Origin: DATJWY01 sp035500775
GTDB lineage: Bacteria; Pseudomonadota; Alphaproteobacteria; Acetobacterales; Acetobacteraceae
Assembly: GCA_035500775.1 (NCBI GenBank)
Contig: DATJWY010000239.1
Coordinates: forward strand, 1 to 12,136
DNA: 12,136 nt
Direction: 5' to 3'
Shown here: one piece after another, positions 6,080 to 12,136 of the stretch
Layout of the letters: each line of letters opens with the position of its first letter
Position numbering within the stretch: the stretch's first letter is position 1
Position numbers and translations under genes: made by a program
Notes under the pieces: model-generated
Told to the model about the DNA's origin: nothing
The model's input: the letters and a program-made list of their open reading frames with translations, nothing else
Database searches by the model: none

Positions 6080-7263
6080 GCGAGGCGCGGGAGCAAAGCA
6101 TGAACCAGATCAGCAAGGCGCCCGGAAGCGCGGCCGCCCTGTCCCAATCGTCCGAGGTGGATGACGTCATCCGGCTGGAGCATATCTACAAGAGCTTCGA
6201 CGGCACCGCCGTCATCGAGGACCTCAATCTCAGCGTGCGCCGCGGCGAGTTCCTGACCCTGCTCGGCCCCTCCGGCTGCGGCAAGACGACGACGCTGCAG
6301 ATGATCGCGGGCTTCGAGACGCCGGATTCCGGCCGCATCCTGCTCGACGGCGTCGATGTCTCCGGCCTGCCACCGTACAAGCGCAACCTGAACACCGTGT
6401 TCCAGCAATACGCGCTGTTCCCGCACATGACGGTGTTCGACAACGTCGCCTTCGGGCCGCGGACCCACGGTGTGGACCGCGCCACGGTGAAGCAGCGCGT
6501 GGACGCGGCGCTGGAAAAGATCGGCATGAGCGCGCATGCGCGGAAGAAGCCGGGCCAGCTCTCCGGCGGGCAGCAGCAGCGCGTGGCCCTCGCCCGCGCC
6601 CTCGTCAACATGCCGAGCGCCTTGTTGCTCGACGAGCCGCTGAGCGCGCTCGACGTCAAGCTGCGCCGGGCGATGCAGCTCGAACTCAAGCGCATCCAGG
6701 CCGAGGTGCACACGACCTTCATCTTCGTCACCCATGACCAGGAGGAGGCGCTCACCATGTCGAGCCGCATCGCGGTCATGAATGGCGGCCAGATCGAGCA
6801 GCTCGACACGCCGGAAGTGCTCTACACGCGGCCGGCGACGCCGTTCGTCGCGAGCTTCATCGGTCAGGCGACCCTGCTGCCCGGCGTGGTGCGCGCCGTC
6901 GGGGACGGGCTCGCGACGCTGGAGCTGGAAGGCGGCGGCAGCGCCCCCGCCGCGGCGCCCGCCAGGATCGGCATCGGTCAGAAGGTGCTGCTGATGCTGC
7001 GACCGGAGCAGGTGCGGCTCGGCCCGCCCAGCGAGGAGAGCACGCACGGTTTCACCGCGCGGCTGGAAACGGAGGATTTCCAGGGCGTCGCCTTCCGTTA
7101 CGGATTGCGTCGCGCGGACGGGCGCGAGGTGGTGGCGACGCTCCTGCCGCAACACCGGCTCCGCGATGTTTCTCCAGGCGACATGGTTGGTGTCGACTGG
7201 GACCCGGCCCAGGCCTGGGTCGTTCCCGGCTATTTCAAGCAATCGGAAGGGAAGTCAAAGTGA
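6076..7263 (+). CDS. potG: Polyamine ABC transporter ATP-binding protein, PotG/PotA-like
   Basis: A cytoplasmic ATPase that energises import, 395 residues from the GTG at 6076. It has Walker A GPSGCGKT (64-71), Q-loop VFQQYALF (108-115), signature LSGGQQQ (162-168), Walker B and D-loop LLLDEPLSALD (183-193) and the switch His220 in FVTHD. A C-terminal TOBE-type domain follows from about residue 265 to the end, as in PotA and PotG. GGAGG (6064-6068) lies 7 bases before the GTG, which overlaps the previous stop as GTGA. An ATG at 6100 with GGGAG (6089-6093) 6 bases upstream is an almost equally good start (387 residues). All catalytic motifs are intact. Its place between permeases and a polyamine-binding protein makes a polyamine role much more likely than another substrate class such as iron or sulfate. 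Confidence 0.93.
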   Translation: MSEAREQSMNQISKAPGSAAALSQSSEVDDVIRLEHIYKSFDGTAVIEDLNLSVRRGEFLTLLGPSGCGKTTTLQMIAGFETPDSGRILLDGVDVSGLPPYKRNLNTVFQQYALFPHMTVFDNVAFGPRTHGVDRATVKQRVDAALEKIGMSAHARKKPGQLSGGQQQRVALARALVNMPSALLLDEPLSALDVKLRRAMQLELKRIQAEVHTTFIFVTHDQEEALTMSSRIAVMNGGQIEQLDTPEVLYTRPATPFVASFIGQATLLPGVVRAVGDGLATLELEGGGSAPAAAPARIGIGQKVLLMLRPEQVRLGPPSEESTHGFTARLETEDFQGVAFRYGLRRADGREVVATLLPQHRLRDVSPGDMVGVDWDPAQAWVVPGYFKQSEGKSK

Positions 7264-8402
7264 CGAAGCGGTTTACCCAGCGCGCGGGCCTCGGCCGGCG
7301 CGATCTGATCAAGTCCGCCGTGCTCGGTGGCGCGGCCTTCGCCGGCGCCACCGGATTCGACCTGGCCGGCGCGATGCGCGCCTTCGCCGCCGACAGCAAG
7401 CTCGCGGGTCCGCTGCTGATTTCCAACTGGCCCTATTACATCGCCAAGAACACCGTTCCGGATTTCAAGGCCAAGTTCGGCATCGACGTGAACTACGTCG
7501 AGGACATCAACGACAATGACAGCCTGTTCGGCAAGATCGCCGGGCCGCTGCGCATGGGCCGCAATCCCGGCCGCGACATCATCGTGCCGACCGATTACAT
7601 GGCGGCGCGGGTGATCAAGCTGAAATGGGCGGAGAAATTCACGGAAAAGGATGTTCCGAACAAGAAGAACATCGAGCCGAGCCTCGCCCATCCGGACTGG
7701 GACCCGAATCGCGAGTACACCCTGCCCTGGGCGACCTATCTCACCGGCATCGCTTACAACATCAAGCATACCGGCCGCGAACTGACGAGCATCAACGACA
7801 TCTATGATCCGGCCTTCAAAGGCCATGTCTCGATGCTGAACCAGCTGCGCGACACCATGGCGCTCGTCTTCCTCGGCATGGGCATCGACCCCGCCCGCGC
7901 CACTTACAAGGACATGGAAGCCGCCGTCGAGAAGCTGAAGCAGAACGTCGCCAACGGCCAGATCCGCCAGTTCTACGGCAATGACTACGGCGCGGCGCTC
8001 TCCCGTGGCGATATCTGGGTCGCCTTCGCCTGGTCGGGCGACGTGGTGCAGCTGCAGAAGGACAATCCGGACCTGCGCTTCCTGATTCCGAAGGAAGGCG
8101 TCTACCGTTCGGACGACAACATGCTGATCCCGCTCAAGGCTCCGCATCGCGAGGCGGCGCTGGCGTGGATGAACTACATCTACGACCCGGCGGTGTACGC
8201 GCAGATCACCGCGACCATCCAGTACGTGCCGCCGGTCGCGGGCACGCAGGAATTCGTGCGCAAGATCGACCCGAAGCTGGCGGACAGCCCGCTGGTCTAT
8301 CCCTCGGCGGCGACGCTCGCCAAGGCGCATGATTTCGTCAAGCTGAGCGCCGAGGAAGATCACAAGTGGAACACGTTGTTCCAGACGCTGATCGGCCACT
8401 GA
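7260..8402 (+). CDS. Periplasmic polyamine-binding protein (PotD/PotF family) with Tat-like signal
   Basis: A 380-residue substrate-binding protein that would deliver polyamine to the transporter. The N-terminus has twin arginines in GRRDLIK (12-18), a hydrophobic stretch and a likely cleavage site after AFA (41-43), suggesting Tat rather than Sec export. Family blocks are SNWPYYI (55-61), EDINDNDSLFGKI (81-93), PTDYMAARVI (110-119), WATYLTGIAYN (157-167) and IPKEGVYRSDDNMLIP (276-291). In E. coli PotD the last block contains a Trp and an Asp that hold the polyamine; the Asp appears kept (Asp286), but the Trp position seems to be Ser284 here, by eye. The GTG at 7260 overlaps the previous stop as GTGA, with AAGGGAAG (7247-7254) upstream. 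It ends the transporter block. Putrescine, spermidine or another amine is possible. Confidence 0.9.
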   Translation: MTKRFTQRAGLGRRDLIKSAVLGGAAFAGATGFDLAGAMRAFAADSKLAGPLLISNWPYYIAKNTVPDFKAKFGIDVNYVEDINDNDSLFGKIAGPLRMGRNPGRDIIVPTDYMAARVIKLKWAEKFTEKDVPNKKNIEPSLAHPDWDPNREYTLPWATYLTGIAYNIKHTGRELTSINDIYDPAFKGHVSMLNQLRDTMALVFLGMGIDPARATYKDMEAAVEKLKQNVANGQIRQFYGNDYGAALSRGDIWVAFAWSGDVVQLQKDNPDLRFLIPKEGVYRSDDNMLIPLKAPHREAALAWMNYIYDPAVYAQITATIQYVPPVAGTQEFVRKIDPKLADSPLVYPSAATLAKAHDFVKLSAEEDHKWNTLFQTLIGH

Positions 8403-8413
8403 GCCAGCTTTTG

Positions 8414-8547
8414 CCGCCGGCCTTCAAGCGGCGGGGATAAGCGCCTACACTGGCGCGACACCGGCCGGACCGGACAACGGTCCGGCCGGCAGAACTGGCC
8501 GTTTCCCAACGGCACGGAGCATCCGCACCGCGCGGTCGTGGTGCGGA
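8414..8547 (+). promoter_or_regulatory. Four consecutive hairpins between the binding-protein gene and puuD
   Basis: Four perfect inverted repeats follow one another: CCGCCG/CGGCGG (8414-8419, 8429-8434), CCGGCCGGACCG/CGGTCCGGCCGG (8461-8472, 8478-8489, loop GACAA), GCCGTT/AACGGC (8498-8503, 8508-8513, loop TCCC) and TCCGCACC/GGTGCGGA (8522-8529, 8540-8547). None is followed by a T run, so a standard intrinsic terminator is not supported. A 3' stabilising structure for the transporter mRNA, a partial terminator, or a structured leader for puuD are all possible. TTCAAG (8423-8428) and TACACT (8446-8451), 17 bases apart, form a weak promoter candidate. Confidence 0.55.
8461..8489 (+). terminator. 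Strong 12-bp hairpin, possible factor-dependent terminator or mRNA-stabilising stem
   Basis: This perfect 12-base-pair GC-rich stem with a 5-base GACAA loop lies 58 bases after the binding-protein stop and is the strongest stem in the gap. The missing T tract argues against simple intrinsic termination. Placed just after the binding-protein gene it could protect the transporter message from 3' decay and lower transcription into puuD. Confidence 0.35.
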
Positions 8548-8578
8548 CGCCCTGGTCAATTCAGGATGGCGGAGACTA

Positions 8579-8606
8579 GGGAGGCGCTGCCTCCCGCGAG
8601 AGGATC
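8579..8606 (+). promoter_or_regulatory. Hairpin and ribosome binding region before puuD
   Basis: GGGAGGC (8579-8585) pairs perfectly with GCCTCCC (8589-8595) across GCT, burying a GGGAGG that looks like a Shine-Dalgarno but is 22 bases from the start. The likely working site, AGAGGA (8599-8604), begins just after the stem and is only 2 bases from the ATG at 8607, an unusually short spacing. The stem could influence access to that site. Confidence 0.4.
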
Positions 8607-9386
8607 ATGACGGAAACAAAGCGCCCACTGCTCGGTATTTCCTGCTGCAACCGCATTATTGGTGTAGACACCGGGCAGGTGGCCATGACGCGCTACGTCA
8701 CCGCCGCCATGCGGCATGGGGAAACCGACGTGGTGCTGATTCCGGCACTCCCCGAGTTGTGCGACGCATCCAACCTGGTGTCCCGGCTGGACGGCATCCT
8801 GCTGACCGGCAGCCCCTCCAATGTCGGCCCGCGCTATTACGGCGACCCGGAGGAGGACGCGCCGGGGCCGTTCGACCCGCAGCGCGATGCGATGATGCTG
8901 CGTCTCGTCGAGGCCGCCGCACGCTGGCACAAGCCGCTCTTCGGCATCTGCCGCGGCTTTCAGGAAATCAATGTGGCCTTCGGCGGCACGCTGCGGCGCG
9001 ATGCCGGCATCGCCGAGGAATTGCTCGGCCACCATGCGCCGGATGGTGTGCCGTATGATCAGATGTTCGAGCACCGGCATGTCGTGCATATCAGCCCCGG
9101 CGGGGTGCTGAACGCGGCGCTCGGCTGCCTGGAGATGGAAGTGAATTCCGTGCATTTTCAGGGTGTGCGCCGGCTCGGCGAGGGGCTGACACCGGAGGCG
9201 GTCGCGACCGACGGGCTGGTGGAGGCCTTCTCCGGCCGGCTCGGCGAGGCGCCGGTGCTGGGCGTGCAATGGCACCCGGAATGGACGGTCGATGTCGATC
9301 CGCGCAGCGCCGCCATTTTCGGGCTGCTCGGCCGGGCGTTGCGCGGCGAGCGCGACCTGGCCCGGCCCGTGACGGGGGAGGGCTGA
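8607..9386 (+). CDS. puuD: Gamma-glutamyl-gamma-aminobutyrate hydrolase
   Basis: A 259-residue cytoplasmic class I glutamine-amidotransferase-like hydrolase (peptidase C26 family) that splits gamma-glutamyl-GABA into glutamate and GABA, the last gamma-glutamyl step of putrescine breakdown. LDGILLTGSPSNVGPRYYG (61-79) is the family entry block. The nucleophile elbow FGICRGFQE gives Cys115, and GVQWHPEW gives His223 and Glu225, one position from the E. coli PuuD triad at 114, 222 and 224 as I recall it. VNSVHFQGV (179-187) resembles the conserved VNS-H block. The length is typical. Three bases separate its stop from the second synthetase gene, so the two are surely co-transcribed. Related folate gamma-glutamyl hydrolases are the alternative, but the context favours PuuD. 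Confidence 0.93.
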   Translation: MTETKRPLLGISCCNRIIGVDTGQVAMTRYVTAAMRHGETDVVLIPALPELCDASNLVSRLDGILLTGSPSNVGPRYYGDPEEDAPGPFDPQRDAMMLRLVEAAARWHKPLFGICRGFQEINVAFGGTLRRDAGIAEELLGHHAPDGVPYDQMFEHRHVVHISPGGVLNAALGCLEMEVNSVHFQGVRRLGEGLTPEAVATDGLVEAFSGRLGEAPVLGVQWHPEWTVDVDPRSAAIFGLLGRALRGERDLARPVTGEG

Positions 9387-9389
9387 GCC

Positions 9390-10742
9390 ATGGACGCACG
9401 GACGACAGAAGCGCTGGCCTGGCCGGATGCCGAGATGGTCGAGGCCTTCGTCATCGACGTCAACGGCGTGCCGCGCGGCAAATGGATCCCGCGCGACCGG
9501 GTGCAGGATCTGCAGGTCAAGGGCGTCGCCCTGCCGCGCTCCATCTATGCGCTCGACATCTGGGGGCGGGATGTGGATGAAGCCGGCCTCGCCATTGGCA
9601 CCGGCGACCCGGACGGTATCTGCCTGCCGGTCGCCGGCACCATCGGGCTGGTCCCCTGGCTCGGCCGGCCGACGGCGCAGGTGATGCTCAGCATGGTCGA
9701 GGCGGATGGCAGCCCGTTCTACGGCGATCCGCGTCAGGTGCTGGCGGGGGTGCTGCGCCGCTATGAAGCCGCCGGGCTGCGGCCCGTGGTCGCGGTGGAG
9801 CTGGAATTCTATCTGATCGACCAGCATCGTTCCGCCACCGACCCGCTGCGGCCGCCGAATTCGCGCAAGGGCCGCTGGCATGGCTGGCAGACCCAGGTGC
9901 TCTCCATCGCCGAACTGCACGCTGCCGAGCCGATCCTCTCCGACATCTTCCGCGCCTGCGCGGCGCAGAACATCCCCGCCGACACGGCGGTGCGCGAGAA
10001 CGGCCCGAGCCAGTACGAGATCAACCTCCGCCATGTGGACGACGCGCTGGTCGCCGCCGACCATGCGGCAATGCTGAAGCGCGCGGTGAAGGGCATCGCC
10101 CGCCAGCACGGACTCGACGCCACCTTCATGGCCAAGCCCTATGGCGATTGCGCCGGCAACGGCATGCATGTGCACATGAGCATCCTCGGCAAGGATGGCG
10201 GCAACATCTTCGTCGGTTCCGGCGAGCAGCCGGCCGACGCGTTGCGCCATGCCGTTGGCGGCATGCTGACGCACATGGCGGATTCCATGCTGCTCTTCGC
10301 GCCGCACTGCAATTCCTATCGCCGGCTGCGGCCCGGCGCGCATGCGCCGACCCGCGCCTCCTGGGGGTATGACAACCGCACCGCCGCGGTGCGCGTGGTG
10401 ACCGCGCCGCGCGCCGCTACCCGCATCGAGCATCGCGTCGCCGGCGGTGACGCCAACCCCTATCTCGTTCTCGCCGCCATTCTCGCCGCCGCGCTGGACG
10501 GTATCGAGGCCGGGCTGGAGCCCGGTGCGCCCATGCAGGGCGAGAGCGGCATCGCCGAGTACGAGAAACTGCCGATCAACTGGGACGAGGCGATCGGCCG
10601 CTTCGAACGCTCCGATTTCATTCGCGACGCGCTCGGCGCCGAGTACCGCCATCTCTACGCCGCGACGAAGCAGCAGGAGCAGGCGGAATTTCGTTTGCGC
10701 GTCACCGATGTTGAATTCGACGCTTATCTGATGACGGTCTGA
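9390..10742 (+). CDS. puuA: Glutamine-synthetase-like gamma-glutamylpolyamine synthetase (second copy, PuuA-like)
   Basis: A 450-residue ATP-dependent ligase of the glutamine synthetase family, expected to make gamma-glutamylputrescine or a related amide. Visible motifs are EAFVIDVNGVPRGKWIP (18-34), VELEFYLID (136-144), ENGPSQYEINLRH (203-215), FMAKPYGDCAGNGMHVHMS (247-265), CNSYRR (307-312), DNRTAAVR (328-335) and RIEHRVAGGDANPYL (345-359). It keeps the more canonical RGK and ANPYL blocks that the first copy has changed. The Tyr adenylylation motif of housekeeping GlnA is not seen. The ATG at 9390 has GGGGGAGG (9374-9381) 8 bases upstream, the best ribosome binding site in the cluster. Its position between puuD and puuB supports the PuuA role. 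The exact amine is unknown. Confidence 0.9.
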   Translation: MDARTTEALAWPDAEMVEAFVIDVNGVPRGKWIPRDRVQDLQVKGVALPRSIYALDIWGRDVDEAGLAIGTGDPDGICLPVAGTIGLVPWLGRPTAQVMLSMVEADGSPFYGDPRQVLAGVLRRYEAAGLRPVVAVELEFYLIDQHRSATDPLRPPNSRKGRWHGWQTQVLSIAELHAAEPILSDIFRACAAQNIPADTAVRENGPSQYEINLRHVDDALVAADHAAMLKRAVKGIARQHGLDATFMAKPYGDCAGNGMHVHMSILGKDGGNIFVGSGEQPADALRHAVGGMLTHMADSMLLFAPHCNSYRRLRPGAHAPTRASWGYDNRTAAVRVVTAPRAATRIEHRVAGGDANPYLVLAAILAAALDGIEAGLEPGAPMQGESGIAEYEKLPINWDEAIGRFERSDFIRDALGAEYRHLYAATKQQEQAEFRLRVTDVEFDAYLMTV

Positions 10743-10744
10743 TC

Positions 10745-12055
10745 GTGAATACTCGCACTCTCACCACGGCCGCCGCTCCGGCGCCGCATGCGCCCTCCTA
10801 CTACGCGGCGACGGCCAATCCCGCCCCCGCGCGCCCGCCGCTCATGGGCGAGGCCAGCGCCGATATCTGCATCGTCGGCGCCGGCTTCACCGGCATCTCG
10901 GCGGCGCTGCACCTGGCCGAGGCCGGGTTCTCCGTCATCGTGCTGGAGGCGAACCGGGTCGGCTGGGGCGCATCCGGCCGCAATGGCGGGCAGATCGTCA
11001 ACGGCTACAGCCGCGATATCGGCGTGCTCATCGCCCGCTACGGCGAGACGGTGGCGCGCGCGCTCGGCGCCATGTCGCTCGAAGGCGGCGCGATCATTCG
11101 CGAACGCGTGGCGAAATACGCCATCGCCTGCGATCTCGCGCCCGGCGGCCTGCGCGCGGCGCTGACGCCGAAGCAGATGCGCGAGGTCGAGGCGCTGAAG
11201 CGTACCTGGGAACAATACGGGCATAATGGGCTCGAACTGATCGACAAGGCCGGCATGCGCGGCCTCGTCGCCAGCGATCTTTATGTCGGCGGCCTGCTGG
11301 ACCGGCATGGCGGGCACATGCACCCGCTCAACCTGGTGCTCGGCGAGGCCGCCGCGTTCGAGAGCCTCGGCGGCCGCATCCATGAAGGGTCGCGCGTCAC
11401 CCGCATCGAGACCGGCGCCAAGCCGGTGGTGCATACCGCGCAGGGGCACGTTGCCGCGCGCACCGTCATCGTTTGCGGCAATGCCTATCTCGGCGATGCG
11501 CTGCCCGAATTGTCCAGCAAGATCATGCCGGTTTCGACGCATGTGCTGACCACCGCGCCGCTCGACCCGAAGCTGGTGGCCGGGCTGCTGCCGACGAATG
11601 TTTGCGTCGAGGATTGCAACTACGTCCTCGATTATTTCCGCCGCACGCCGGACCATCGGCTCATCTATGGCGGCGGCATCGGCTATGGCGGGCAGACCCC
11701 GGCGAGCATCGAGGCCAGTATCCGGCCGCATCTCGCCCGCACCTTCCCGGCGCTGAAGGATGCGAAGGTGGACTTCGCCTGGAGCGGCAATTTCGCCCTG
11801 ACGCTGACGCGGGTGCCGCATGTCGGGCGGCTGTCGCCAACCGTGTATTTCTCGCATGGCGACAGCGGCCACGGCGTGACCACCACGCATCTGCTCGGGC
11901 GGTTGCTGGCGGAGGCAATCCGCGGGCAGGCGGAGCGCTTCGACGTGTTCGCGCGGCTGCCGTTCCACGCTTTCCCGGGCGGGCAGGCGCTGCGCGTGCC
12001 GCTGACCGCGCTTGGGGCCTGGTATTACGGGTTGCGGGATCGGTTGGGGGTGTAG
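10745..12055 (+). CDS. puuB: FAD-dependent gamma-glutamylpolyamine oxidoreductase, PuuB-like
   Basis: A 436-residue flavoprotein of the D-amino-acid-oxidase-like (DAO) family. In the Puu route PuuB oxidises gamma-glutamylputrescine to gamma-glutamyl-aminobutyraldehyde. The dinucleotide-binding motif is IVGAGFTG (43-50) with Glu68 ending the second strand (VLEAN). GASGRNGGQIVNGYSRD (75-91) is a PuuB-like block, and the C-terminal flavin region includes TRVPHVGRL and YFSHGDSGHGVTTTHL. The GTG at 10745 is 2 bases after the previous stop with no clear Shine-Dalgarno. It is kept because the following SYYAATANP is the usual N-terminus of these enzymes, whereas the ATG at 10844 would begin only just before the FAD motif. 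It ends the cluster and is followed by hairpins. Related DAO-fold oxidases such as glycine/sarcosine oxidases are the alternative. Confidence 0.92.
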   Translation: MNTRTLTTAAAPAPHAPSYYAATANPAPARPPLMGEASADICIVGAGFTGISAALHLAEAGFSVIVLEANRVGWGASGRNGGQIVNGYSRDIGVLIARYGETVARALGAMSLEGGAIIRERVAKYAIACDLAPGGLRAALTPKQMREVEALKRTWEQYGHNGLELIDKAGMRGLVASDLYVGGLLDRHGGHMHPLNLVLGEAAAFESLGGRIHEGSRVTRIETGAKPVVHTAQGHVAARTVIVCGNAYLGDALPELSSKIMPVSTHVLTTAPLDPKLVAGLLPTNVCVEDCNYVLDYFRRTPDHRLIYGGGIGYGGQTPASIEASIRPHLARTFPALKDAKVDFAWSGNFALTLTRVPHVGRLSPTVYFSHGDSGHGVTTTHLLGRLLAEAIRGQAERFDVFARLPFHAFPGGQALRVPLTALGAWYYGLRDRLGV

Positions 12056-12104
12056 AAAGGCGAGGGGCTTTGCCCCTCGACCCCACTGGGGCCATTGGCC
12101 CCAG
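12055..12104 (+). repeat. Two tandem perfect hairpins downstream of puuB, related to the 1021-1219 repeats
   Basis: CGAGGGGC (12061-12068) pairs with GCCCCTCG (12072-12079) across TTT, and CTGGGGCC (12086-12093) pairs with GGCCCCAG (12097-12104) across ATT. No T run follows either. The first, with its flanks (12055-12084), matches 1024-1070 except for two base changes and a 17-base loop insertion there. They may end or stabilise the operon transcript. The last 32 bases of the window show nothing further. Confidence 0.6.
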
Positions 12105-12136
12105 ACCCCGATGCAGTGGTAGGCGAGACCACGGAT

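Noticed and set aside
8556..10652. 698-residue minus-strand frame opposite puuD and the second synthetase
   Set aside because: It mirrors the codons of two confidently identified genes and shows no domain, signal or plausible ribosome binding site. It is an antisense artefact.
12061..12104. Classical intrinsic terminator after puuB
   Set aside because: The stems are perfect, but no T run follows either hairpin, so they are recorded as repeats with possible 3' end function only.
1..12136. tRNA, rRNA, insertion sequences, att sites or phage genes
   Set aside because: Reading both strands, I saw no cloverleaf, rRNA segment, transposase or integrase, and all convincing genes belong to two metabolic units.

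Overview
The window is GC-rich bacterial DNA with every convincing gene on the + strand. Codon use, gene order and GC-rich palindromic repeats between genes fit an alphaproteobacterium, probably Rhodospirillales/Acetobacteraceae; this assignment is inferred from general resemblance, not from a search.

Region 1 (1-982) is the end of a glutathione-dependent formaldehyde detoxification pair: the C-terminus of S-(hydroxymethyl)glutathione dehydrogenase, then a complete S-formylglutathione hydrolase. Region 2 (983-1376) has no gene. It holds a mosaic of hairpin-forming repeats and, presumably, the promoter of the next operon.

Region 3 (1377-12055) is a polyamine uptake and degradation cluster. 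In order it encodes a SpuC-like polyamine:pyruvate aminotransferase, a first glutamine-synthetase-like gamma-glutamylpolyamine synthetase, a PotH-like permease, a possible 54-residue small protein, a PotI-like permease, a PotG/PotA-like ATPase and a PotD/PotF-like binding protein with a Tat-type signal. After a 204-base gap packed with hairpins come PuuD (gamma-glutamyl-GABA hydrolase), a second gamma-glutamylpolyamine synthetase and PuuB (FAD-dependent gamma-glutamylpolyamine oxidase). The ABC transporter would import putrescine or a related amine. The amine is then either transaminated directly or gamma-glutamylated (PuuA), oxidised (PuuB), converted to the acid by an aldehyde dehydrogenase not present here, and hydrolysed (PuuD) to GABA and glutamate. 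No PuuC-type aldehyde dehydrogenase and no regulator lies in the window.

Region 4 (12056-12136) carries two perfect hairpins, the first related to the repeat in region 2.

The cluster itself is a recognisable pathway and I do not claim a new system. The points most worth a second look are the small ORF fitted between the permeases by 4-base overlaps at both ends, the run of five hairpins before puuD, and intergenic repeats whose sequence differences preserve base pairing.
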